A stretch of 64,000 nucleotides of DNA from Gimesia sp. Its GTDB lineage: Bacteria > Planctomycetota > Planctomycetia > Planctomycetales > Planctomycetaceae. Shown piece after piece: positions 34,804-42,144 of the stretch. The notes under the pieces were generated by a model that was not told where the DNA came from, made no database searches, and saw only the letters and a list, made by a program, of their open reading frames with translations. Numbering within the stretch: position 1 is the first letter of the stretch; every line of letters begins with the position of its first letter. The stretch lies in contig NZ_JAVJSQ010000015.1 in assembly GCF_040219335.1 (NCBI RefSeq), positions 248,001 through 312,000 on the forward strand. Direction: 5' to 3'. Both the position numbers and the translations under genes were made by a program.

Positions 34804-36720
34804 TTACGGTACATTCGTCTCTTCAGGAGGGGCTGGAAAGCTGACTACCGTCCCTTTTTTCCCTTTCTGGACATCCTGCTCCTCCTCGAATGTGCCCGGA
34901 TCAAAAGAGAGGGCCGGGATTGGCGGAGGAGACTGGGGGATGCCCAGCTCAGGTACATCCAGCGTCGGAAGTTTCGACTTCGTCTCGGCCTGGAGAGTCT
35001 GCTCAACGGTGGGCTGCTGCGGACGAGGCTCGTCCTGCGACAGCCGTGGTGCATCCATGGCTGGTTGTGGTTTCTGTCTGACAATGCGTCGCCCGTCGTC
35101 AACGATGGCTTTGTCATTGAAGGCGATCCGCTGACCCTGAATTTCTGCACCAACAATCCGGTAGTGCTGGCCGGGAGGTGCTTTGAGTGTGTTCAGAGAA
35201 TTGCCGACGTCAATCTGTTTGCGGTCCTGTGGGTTTGAAGCCAGCATCAGTTCCAGACTGGACCCGTCCGGATACTTCAATCGCAGTTTAGGTTGCGCAC
35301 TGGCCAGGCCTGAGTTCGCAAACGGATTTCCAAATTCGGCGACCCGTTCAAATCGGGCATGAACTTCGTTTTGCCCGGTGGCAATTCGGGGGCGGGAATA
35401 GGTTTTGTTTGCCATCACCAGCTCCGCCTGAGACATGTGCAGGTGCCAGTTGCCGGTGGAAGCGATGACGATATCGTCTGCTCCAAAATGGAGCTGCGGG
35501 TAGACGTAAAGTGAGGATTCAATCTGTGCAGTGGCAACCGGAGGCATTTTGTCTGCCCCCAGAAACATGGCACATTGAATCAACGTAGGGACGGGAACGG
35601 ATTTCACGACCTTGGGCTGATTCAACTGGGCCATCATTTTCTGCTTATTATTTGTCTTGTAATAGAGCGAAAGCAGGGCGACCGAGCTTTGCCGGGTTTC
35701 CAGATCGACGTCCAGATTCCGCAGAATGGCCTCTTCCGCTTCATCGGCCTGCTGATGCTTCTGCAGGATCTGAGAACAGAGCAGGTTGGCTTCCCAGACT
35801 TCGCTGGAATAGGTTTGTGATTTCATCGCCATCTGTGCGGCACCCGGTTGCCCCAGGTAGTCGCGAATACTGGCCAGGTTGGCCGTACCCGAAGCCAGCA
35901 TATCATCTCGCCGGAAATAGCCTTCTCCGATACTCGCCAGTTCGGTATAGGTCTGCGAGGCGGCGAACAGTTGCCCCTGGGCCTGCTGAGTACGGGCGAC
36001 GTAATACCAGTAGGGAGGATAGTGGCTCATGAAGCGTTCCATACGTTTCAGAATCCGTAATCGCACGCGCGGGTTCTGCTCCTGCATGGCTTCATCCAGC
36101 GCATCGAGATCCACATCCCGAATCAGCCATTGATCCGGAATCTTTTTCTCCTGGGCCAGTTTCCAGAAGGTGTCCAGGAAGAGGGTCGATTTGGAGATCA
36201 CCGTCTCCATACGCTGCTTATCGACTTTCCAGAGGTCGAGGTCTTTCTGCGCCTGGACGTTCCGATAGTCCCACCAGCTGTTGGCACCCGTGCGGACGGC
36301 ACTGCCAAACTGCAGTGTGAGTACATCGGTCGTGAGTGCCAGCGCGTTGATGGCCACTTTCTGGCGAGCCTGGTAATTATGTTTGTTCTTGAAGTATTCC
36401 CGTTCCTGGTCCGCGATCTCGACCTGTGCGATTTCATCGAGTACTGATGAGTAGAGTTTGATGACTTTCTCATCACCGATGCCGTTGAGGTTCAGGTTGT
36501 TGAGGATCTTTTCCCGTTCCTCATACATCACCTCTTTCGAGCCGGTTTTCCTGATGCGGTAGAACGCGGCGCGACAGTAGTTGAGCGCAATGGCGGTTTT
36601 GCTGGCCGTGGAATCAGGTTCCCCTGGTGTTTCTGCTGCATGTGAGGAGTCCGAAACGGAAACGCAGAACACAAAAGCCAGTATGATCAGAATTATCGGT
36701 TTTTGAAAAAGAGTCGGCAT
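34804..36720 (-). CDS. Large secreted protein with helical repeats, function unknown
   Basis: The 638-residue product has a cleavable signal peptide (hydrophobic core to about residue 22, SHAAE after). Residues about 35-330 are helix-rich with TPR-like units (ASQTYTELASIGEGYF, WEANLLCSQILQKHQQADEAE). Residues 350-520 look like beta-rich segments. The C-terminal 100 residues are Pro/Gln-rich and probably disordered. No catalytic motif is seen. AAGGAGAG sits 3 nt before the ATG, a strong ribosome-binding site. It is a likely periplasmic scaffold, but this is inference. Confidence 0.75.
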   Translation of the reverse strand: MPTLFQKPIILIILAFVFCVSVSDSSHAAETPGEPDSTASKTAIALNYCRAAFYRIRKTGSKEVMYEEREKILNNLNLNGIGDEKVIKLYSSVLDEIAQVEIADQEREYFKNKHNYQARQKVAINALALTTDVLTLQFGSAVRTGANSWWDYRNVQAQKDLDLWKVDKQRMETVISKSTLFLDTFWKLAQEKKIPDQWLIRDVDLDALDEAMQEQNPRVRLRILKRMERFMSHYPPYWYYVARTQQAQGQLFAASQTYTELASIGEGYFRRDDMLASGTANLASIRDYLGQPGAAQMAMKSQTYSSEVWEANLLCSQILQKHQQADEAEEAILRNLDVDLETRQSSVALLSLYYKTNNKQKMMAQLNQPKVVKSVPVPTLIQCAMFLGADKMPPVATAQIESSLYVYPQLHFGADDIVIASTGNWHLHMSQAELVMANKTYSRPRIATGQNEVHARFERVAEFGNPFANSGLASAQPKLRLKYPDGSSLELMLASNPQDRKQIDVGNSLNTLKAPPGQHYRIVGAEIQGQRIAFNDKAIVDDGRRIVRQKPQPAMDAPRLSQDEPRPQQPTVEQTLQAETKSKLPTLDVPELGIPQSPPPIPALSFDPGTFEEEQDVQKGKKGTVVSFPAPPEETNVP

Positions 36721-37029
36721 GGGCTCTCCTTAACTGCCGATCAACGTCATTATTTTGGCAGGAATTGGGATTGGTTTTTGGATGCTTTGCACATCGATGC
36801 AGGAAATTAATTTCATCACTCTAAGCTTACCCTACGAAAGCTAGTCGTGTGGGCGCGTCCTGAATTTTTGTAGGTTTTTCGCCGCTGCAAAATGGAGTCA
36901 GGTCCGGTTGAGTAAACTGGGATAACTTTGGTGTGTGGCTGTCTCTGGAGCCTCTGCCGGGCAAAAAAAATCCCCTGACTGCTGGAGCAATCAGGGGATT
37001 TTGAAATTTCAGATTGTTGGGATTGCTGA
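36721..37029. other. Intergenic stretch holding the aminotransferase terminator
   Basis: This 309 bp stretch lies between two minus-strand genes. The right part carries the terminator at 36963-37002. The left part must hold the promoter of the gene at 34804-36720, but I could not identify its boxes. Confidence 0.5.
36963..37002 (-). terminator. Rho-independent terminator of the DegT aminotransferase
   Basis: On the minus strand AAAATCCCCTGA (37002-36991) pairs with TCAGGGGATTTT (36978-36967); TGCT/AGCA extends the stem inward. Four more T follow. The 12 bp stem with an eight-T tract is a strong terminator, 28 nt after the stop. Confidence 0.88.
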
Positions 37030-38229
37030 TTAAGCAACCTTTCTGACCTGTGATGTCTCTGAATAGAGGGTCGGGAAGTGAGGAGAAGAAAGCCGACCCA
37101 GGCTTTCCGCAATTCCGCGAATCACAGTTTCCTGTTGAGTCGCTGTTAATTCAGAGAAAATAGGCAGAGCGAGGCATTCGCTGGTGATCAGTTCAGTGAC
37201 AGGCAGGTCCCCTTCCTGGTATCCCAGATACTGGAAGCACTGTTGCAGATGCAGGGGACGTGGATAGTAGATCGCACAGCCAATCTGCTTTTCACGTAAG
37301 TCGTTCAGCACCTTGTCCCGCTGTCCGCCTTTGACACGGAGACTGTACTGATTGTAAACGTGACGACGGTCCGGCAGCACGGCAGGAGGTTCGATGCAAT
37401 CCAGCAGCTGGTAGTGACGCAGCAGGGAATTGTACCGACGAGCATTTTCCTGTCGTTCGCTGGTCCACTGATCCAGATGTTTCAGTTTGACCCGCAGAAC
37501 TGCTGCCTGCAGGGCATCCAGACGACTGTTGATGCCGACTTCAGCATGCTGGTAACCGCCCACGTCTCCGTGAACCCGGAGGCGACGGATTCGGGTAGCG
37601 AGATCCGGATCATCAGTGGTAACCAGTCCACCATCTCCGGCTCCCCCGAGATTCTTGGTTGGGAAGAAGCTGAAGCAGCCTACGGTTCCCAGGACACCAG
37701 CACGCCGGCCCCGGTATTCAGCGCCAATTGCCTGGGCTGCGTCTTCGATGACGGGAATCCCATTCCGGACGGCATTACGCCAGATGGGTTCCATGTCGGC
37801 ACATTGTCCAAAAATATGGACAGGCATAATGGCTTTGGTGCGTTCGGTAATCTTTTCTTCGATGGACTCAGGGCACAGATTGAAGCTCACGGGGTCGATA
37901 TCGGCAAATACCGGAGTCGCACCCACGCGGGCAATCGAGCTGCCTGTTGCAAAGAAGGTAAACGGGCTGGTAATGACTTCATCGCCGGGACCGATTTCCA
38001 GGGCCATCAGGGCCAGCAGGAGGGCATCGGTGCCTGAAGCAACTCCGATGGCATTCCGGGAGTCGCAATATTCGGCAATATCACACTCAAATTCAGCGAC
38101 TTCATCGCCGAGAACGAAAGACTGATTTTCAAACACATTCAGGACGGCATCCTGAACCTCAGTCTTGATTCTCTGATACTGTTCGACGAGATTGATAAAG
38201 GGGACAGGTGTGGGGGTGTTGTTTGTCAT
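37030..38229 (-). CDS. DegT/DnrJ/EryC1/StrS-family PLP aminotransferase
   Basis: The 399-residue enzyme belongs to the sugar aminotransferase family. The PLP lysine is in SFFPTKNLGGAGDGG (about residue 190), with the upstream DAAQAIGAEYRG and PVHIFGQCADM strands. GVASGTDALLLALMAL (about 59) binds the cofactor phosphate. Such enzymes make amino sugars for lipopolysaccharide, exopolysaccharide or glycans; the exact sugar is unknown. The C-terminus has about 15 polar residues beyond the usual end. No other nucleotide-sugar genes are adjacent. Confidence 0.9.
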   Translation of the reverse strand: MTNNTPTPVPFINLVEQYQRIKTEVQDAVLNVFENQSFVLGDEVAEFECDIAEYCDSRNAIGVASGTDALLLALMALEIGPGDEVITSPFTFFATGSSIARVGATPVFADIDPVSFNLCPESIEEKITERTKAIMPVHIFGQCADMEPIWRNAVRNGIPVIEDAAQAIGAEYRGRRAGVLGTVGCFSFFPTKNLGGAGDGGLVTTDDPDLATRIRRLRVHGDVGGYQHAEVGINSRLDALQAAVLRVKLKHLDQWTSERQENARRYNSLLRHYQLLDCIEPPAVLPDRRHVYNQYSLRVKGGQRDKVLNDLREKQIGCAIYYPRPLHLQQCFQYLGYQEGDLPVTELITSECLALPIFSELTATQQETVIRGIAESLGRLSSPHFPTLYSETSQVRKVA

Positions 38230-38600
38230 TCAGCGACTCCATTCGCTATGGAAAACCGGGGAGTTCCGTGCTCAAAAACAGGTAAGTTTGGATGTTTTGA
38301 GAGATTTGATGCGGCTTAATTTCGAGTAAGTCGCAGAGATTTCGATCAAACTGAGCGGTCTCCATCCTGGATTACTCAAGGGCGAATCGAAATTTCGTGC
38401 GTAGATTATGTCGAGAACCAGATTCTGTCAATATGTGTCAATCCGAAAAAACGCAGGACTCAGGCTGGTCTCTGGAGAAAGAGTGCTAAGCAGATCATCA
38501 GGTCTTCTTTGTGGCCCTACCTTTGGCAAACAACGCATGATTATCAGGAAGATTGCCGATAGAAGAAACAGGGGCTGAGCCGGGCCGGGAATATGTAGTC

Positions 38601-38629
38601 TTGACACCTGATTTTCAGCGTTCTAGGAT
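38601..38629 (+). promoter_or_regulatory. Distal sigma70-type promoter candidate upstream of the ferredoxin
   Basis: TTGACA (38601-38606), exactly 17 bp, then TAGGAT (38624-38629). The -35 box is a perfect match; the -10 box matches four of six. The leader to the ferredoxin start would be about 190 nt. Confidence 0.5.
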
Positions 38630-38754
38630 GAACTGTCCGTTTCTTTCGGAGGCGGGTTGATCAACTTGAGTTTTATCACAAATGACTGCCATTCAGACTC
38701 ATCCACAGCGAGGTCTGATCGAGCGCGACTGGTAGTTTTTTGATTTTCGAAGTC

Positions 38755-38760
38755 TATAAT
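38755..38760 (+). promoter_or_regulatory. Proximal -10 box upstream of the ferredoxin
   Basis: A perfect TATAAT lies 63 nt before the start codon. The corresponding -35 position reads GTAGTT, which is weak, so it would need help or be minor. Confidence 0.3.
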
Positions 38761-38823
38761 ACCATTAAACGCTTCGAGTAGATTAATCACATTTAGAAGT
38801 GCAACGTCCAGAAAGGAAAACTC

Positions 38824-39102
38824 ATGGCACACGTGGTTACAGAGGCTTGCTTCAACTGCAAATACACAGACTGTGTTGTGGTTTGCCCCGTAGAATGTTT
38901 CTACGAAGGGGAATCCATGGTCTACATCAATCCTGATGAGTGCATCGACTGTGAAGCTTGCGTGCCAGAATGTCCGGTAGAAGCGATTTTTCACGAGGAC
39001 AATCTTCCTGATAAGTGGCAGGATTACATCCAGATCAATGCCGAAAAATCTCAGGAACTGCCCGTCATCACCGAAAAGAAAGAGCCCCTGGCTGATTCGT
39101 GA
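38824..39102 (+). CDS. fdxA: Seven-iron ferredoxin (3Fe-4S/4Fe-4S)
   Basis: The 92-residue electron carrier has Cys9, Cys12, Cys17, Cys21 and Cys25 in its first half, and [16 protein letters not shown] in its second half. This spacing (Cx7Cx3CP plus CxxCxxCxxxCP) is that of FdxA-type ferredoxins, which bind one 3Fe-4S and one 4Fe-4S cluster. It may serve low-potential redox enzymes in the cytoplasm. AGAAAGGAAAACTC precedes the ATG. It is followed by a terminator shared with the convergent DapA-fold gene. Confidence 0.93.
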   Translation: MAHVVTEACFNCKYTDCVVVCPVECFYEGESMVYINPDECIDCEACVPECPVEAIFHEDNLPDKWQDYIQINAEKSQELPVITEKKEPLADS

Positions 39103-39130
39103 TTCGATAAGACAGACTGAATACAACAAG

Positions 39131-39167
39131 AAACTCCCCATGATCAAACCTGGTCATGGGGAGTTTT
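39131..39167. terminator. Terminator between convergent ferredoxin and DapA-fold genes
   Basis: AAACTCCCCATGA (39131-39143) pairs with TCATGGGGAGTTT (39154-39166), with T continuing after. It ends the ferredoxin transcript; the reverse strand has a shorter T run, so it may also serve the opposite gene. Confidence 0.82.
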
Positions 39168-39170
39168 TGC

Positions 39171-40139
39171 TTAGTCGATGACATTGAGTCGCTGTCCCAG
39201 TTCGCGCAGAATCTCAATATCGCTGTCGGGGCGCGTCGGGCTGTTCGGATGTGTCTGATTCGTCTTCACCCAACCTCGCAGGTGCAGAAACTGGGCCGCC
39301 GAATGCTTGTAAGCCGGCGAAGGGCTGCGGAAGGTGAAATAACCCAGGTACTGCAGCAGGTCGTTCAATTCATAAAACGCCGGATCGCCTGCTTCCCAGT
39401 ATGCATCCCGTTTCGCGAACAGGTCGGGGGCGAAAGTGCTTAGGCCGAGCAGGTAATCGCTGCCGTACTGGACCATATCGATCCCAAAATCATTTCCCGT
39501 GAATACTTTGAAATCGGGACGTTTCTGATCACGGAGCTGCAGTCGCTCCCACTCCGGTTCGCGATGGAAGGATGAGTGTTTGGCACCGATGCATTGCGGG
39601 ATCTCCATCAGGGCGGCATACGTATCGAGATCGTAGACTGAACCGAAGGGAGCCAGATCGCGGGTCAATTCAAACCCGATGAAGCGGTCTGTGTTGGCGG
39701 CAATAGTCCGATAAGATTCGATAATCTGTTCCGGAGCCTGTTCCACCAGACCGAAGGACTGGAAAATGACCGGCGTCCCCCCATACTCCTGGATCAGGTC
39801 AATCTTTCGCTGGTAGCCATCCGCATCAAAGTCCGCCCCGGTCTGATCGCCGACAAACGCACCCGCGACGAAAGAGCCCCCGTTGAGTGTCTCACGGGTG
39901 ATTTTCAGAACTTCGATGAAGGTTGTTTCATCGATGAGATTCACATAGCCGGTGTCCATATTCACGGCAGGGGTGATTCCCAGGTCAGACGTGCGGGCGA
40001 CATGAGCGCTCAGCGACTCACGATCAATTTCACCCGACTTCAGGTAGGGGAGCAGGACAGCGGAAATCCCGGTCAGTTTTCGACGGGGTTTGATCATTTT
40101 AACGGGATCATATGTGGCCGCGGGGGCTGCTTCTGGCAT
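39171..40139 (-). CDS. DapA-fold (dihydrodipicolinate synthase family) protein, non-canonical
   Basis: The 322-residue protein has the class I aldolase TIM-barrel arrangement with the Schiff-base Lys187 in CIGAKHSSF. However, the DHDPS Thr pair region reads NMDTGYVNL and the usual Tyr segment reads VIFQSFGLVEQ, so residues needed for lysine synthesis are absent. A related lyase or aldolase role is likely, with unknown substrate. There is no dap gene near. It is convergent with the ferredoxin and starts about 100 bp from the divergent sulfatase. No signal peptide is present, so it acts in the cytoplasm. Confidence 0.8.
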   Translation of the reverse strand: MPEAAPAATYDPVKMIKPRRKLTGISAVLLPYLKSGEIDRESLSAHVARTSDLGITPAVNMDTGYVNLIDETTFIEVLKITRETLNGGSFVAGAFVGDQTGADFDADGYQRKIDLIQEYGGTPVIFQSFGLVEQAPEQIIESYRTIAANTDRFIGFELTRDLAPFGSVYDLDTYAALMEIPQCIGAKHSSFHREPEWERLQLRDQKRPDFKVFTGNDFGIDMVQYGSDYLLGLSTFAPDLFAKRDAYWEAGDPAFYELNDLLQYLGYFTFRSPSPAYKHSAAQFLHLRGWVKTNQTHPNSPTRPDSDIEILRELGQRLNVID

Positions 40140-40239
40140 TTGGTTAGTCCTTGCTATATATTGACGTGCGAATTACTGATTTTCAGTGTTTCATGCTCCC
40201 GCCAGAATACCAGATCGGCGCTCAATCTTGGAGGCAATC

Positions 40240-41670
40240 ATGAGTTTTCGCTGTCGAGTTTCTTTCGCTTTGCTGTTGATGGCCTGTTTTTCTCCCCTGT
40301 TCGGCAGCAGTCTTCATGCAGCCCCGAAAGAAAAACCCAATATTCTGTTCCTGTTTACAGACGATCAACGGGCGGACACGATACATGTACTGGGTAACCC
40401 TCTGATCAAGACTCCCAATCTCGACCAACTGGTGCGCAGCGGGTTTGTCTTCAACAACGCCTACTGTCTGGGAAGTAATTCAGGGGCGGTTTGTGTCTGC
40501 AGTCGGAATATGCTGCTCAGCGGTCGTACTTACTTTCGCTGGACCGGCCGCTACGCCTCGGCTGACAAACCGAATTTTCCTGATTCCATGAAAGGAGCCG
40601 GGTATTACACCTACCATCACGGCAAACAGGGGAATACTGCGGCATTGATTCACAAAAAATTCGATACGACGAAATATGTGAATGATCAACAGGCCCGTCT
40701 GCTGGGACAGCCCGGTCAGGAAATCGTGAACGATGCGATCCAGTTTCTGAAGACACGCAAAGACGATCAGCCGTTCTTTATGTACCTGGCGTTTGCCTGT
40801 CCGCATGATCCACGTGTGGCAGACCAGGAATACATGGACCTCTATCAGCGCGAATCTATCTCTCTGCCGGCAAACTACCTCCCGCTGCATCCCTTCAATA
40901 ATGGAGAACAGGTCGTCCGGGATGAACTGCTGGCTGGCTTTCCCCGCACCAAATCAGAGATCCGTAAACACCTCCACGATTATTATGCGGACATTACCGG
41001 ACTGGATGGACACATCGGACGACTGTTGACTGCACTCAAAGAGAGCGGGGAGTATGAAAACACTATCATTATCTTCTCGTCCGATCATGGACTGGCGGTA
41101 GGTAGTCACGGTCTGATGGGGAAGCAGAGCCTGTACGAGCACAGTATGAAAGCTCCCTTGATCTTCAGTGGGCCTGGCATCCCGCAGGGGCAGAGCGACG
41201 CGCTGGTCTACCTATATGACATTTTCCCGACGGTCTGTGAAATGGTTGGAACCCAGGTTCCACAGGGACTCGATTCCCGAAGTGTGTGGCCTGTGATCAC
41301 CGGCGAGCAAAAGCAGACTCGAGATACGTTATGTACCGCTTACAAAGACGTGCAGCGCTCGGCCCGCGACGGTCGCTGGAAGCTGATCACTTATCCGCAG
41401 ATAAATAAAACACAGCTGTTCGATTTGCAGGACGATCCGGCAGAGACTCGCAACCTGTTCGGCAATCCCGATTACCGGCAGCAGGCAGACCATCTGCTGA
41501 CGGCTTTGAAAACCTGGCAGAAAGAGGTGGGAGATACCGACGCACTTTCTTCCACCCATCCACAGGATCCGACTTTCAAGGCACCGACAGCTGAGGAGCT
41601 CAAGGAACTACAGCAGCGCTGGCAGCCCAAAAAGAAGAAAAAGCGTGCAGTCAAGACGGGAGATAAGTAA
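40240..41670 (+). CDS. Type I sulfatase (secreted)
   Basis: The 476-residue product has a signal peptide (about residues 1-28) and a sulfatase domain: PNILFLFTDDQRADT binds the metal, HHGKQGN and HDPRVAD follow, and IIIFSSDHGLAVGSHGLMGKQ carries the second metal ligands. The formylglycine motif region reads AVC85VC87SR89, where the usual CxPSR has Cys in place of Pro. Such enzymes cleave sulfate esters of polysaccharides, common in marine planctomycetes. A strong GGAGG lies before ATG 40240. The stop codon overlaps the start of the next gene (TAATG). Confidence 0.9.
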   Translation: MSFRCRVSFALLLMACFSPLFGSSLHAAPKEKPNILFLFTDDQRADTIHVLGNPLIKTPNLDQLVRSGFVFNNAYCLGSNSGAVCVCSRNMLLSGRTYFRWTGRYASADKPNFPDSMKGAGYYTYHHGKQGNTAALIHKKFDTTKYVNDQQARLLGQPGQEIVNDAIQFLKTRKDDQPFFMYLAFACPHDPRVADQEYMDLYQRESISLPANYLPLHPFNNGEQVVRDELLAGFPRTKSEIRKHLHDYYADITGLDGHIGRLLTALKESGEYENTIIIFSSDHGLAVGSHGLMGKQSLYEHSMKAPLIFSGPGIPQGQSDALVYLYDIFPTVCEMVGTQVPQGLDSRSVWPVITGEQKQTRDTLCTAYKDVQRSARDGRWKLITYPQINKTQLFDLQDDPAETRNLFGNPDYRQQADHLLTALKTWQKEVGDTDALSSTHPQDPTFKAPTAEELKELQQRWQPKKKKKRAVKTGDK

Positions 41671-41885
41671 TGTCACATGAGGAACGTCCCCCGATCCGAC
41701 TGGATCAGTTTCTGAAACAGCAAGGCGCTGTCGGCACCGGTGGACATGCCAAGGTTGTCATCCAGGCGGGTGAAGTGACTGTGAACGGCGTTGTCGAAAC
41801 ACGGCGTCGTAAACAGCTTGCACCGGGAGATGTCGTCGCGTATGCCGGCGAGCAGTGGCGTGTAGAAGTCACTCAGGAGAGTTAG
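41670..41885 (+). CDS. S4-domain RNA-binding protein (YbcJ-like)
   Basis: The 71-residue protein is an S4 RNA-binding domain alone: PIRLDQFLKQQGAVGTGGHA, then VVIQAGEVTVNGVVETRRRK and KQLAPGDVVAYAGE. The S4 fold binds structured RNA, and small YbcJ-type proteins are cytoplasmic. The ATG overlaps the sulfatase stop codon, so translation may be coupled. The two products have no obvious common task. Confidence 0.85.
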   Translation: MSHEERPPIRLDQFLKQQGAVGTGGHAKVVIQAGEVTVNGVVETRRRKQLAPGDVVAYAGEQWRVEVTQES

Positions 41886-42026
41886 TCATCTCACTTTGCT
41901 GCTGCGAATGCTGTAAAAGCCTCCGATGAGAATAACGCCGACCATCAGTTTCAGGTATTCGGCGGTGGTTGCAGTCCGCCAGGCGTCAAATAGATAATCC
42001 AGCCAGCCATCAATCCAGAGTTCCAT
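41886..42026 (-). CDS. Small membrane protein, 46 residues
   Basis: A short frame read on the minus strand encodes a 46-residue peptide beginning MELWIDGWLDYLFDAWR and containing one hydrophobic helix (about residues 27-40, LMVGVILIGGFYS), ending in SSKVR. A GGGGGAA ribosome-binding site lies about 7 nt before the ATG at 42026. Its stop codon abuts the stop of the S4 gene. The amphipathic first half and clear membrane segment look real, but no homologue can be checked here. Function unknown. Confidence 0.5.
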   Translation of the reverse strand: MELWIDGWLDYLFDAWRTATTAEYLKLMVGVILIGGFYSIRSSKVR

Positions 42027-42144
42027 AAGAGGTTCCCCCGTTCCTGGCCCGCAACGAATTGAGATATGAATAGTCTACCCTGTGCAGCAGCGCATGCCGG
42101 ACTGAAATCCGGTGGACATATTCAAAGCGGTTGATGGTTGTTTT

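Larger units (their letters stand above)
38230..38823 (+). other. Long intergenic region between aminotransferase and ferredoxin
   Basis: This 594 bp stretch is divergent and carries no credible gene. A minus-strand frame from 39147 into it is a shadow of the ferredoxin gene. Two promoter candidates for the ferredoxin gene lie at 38601-38629 and 38755-38760. The part from 38230 to 38600 shows nothing I can name. Confidence 0.5.

Noticed and set aside
38623..39147. 174-residue minus-strand frame
   Set aside because: It is a shadow over the ferredoxin gene, whose cysteine pattern is unmistakable.
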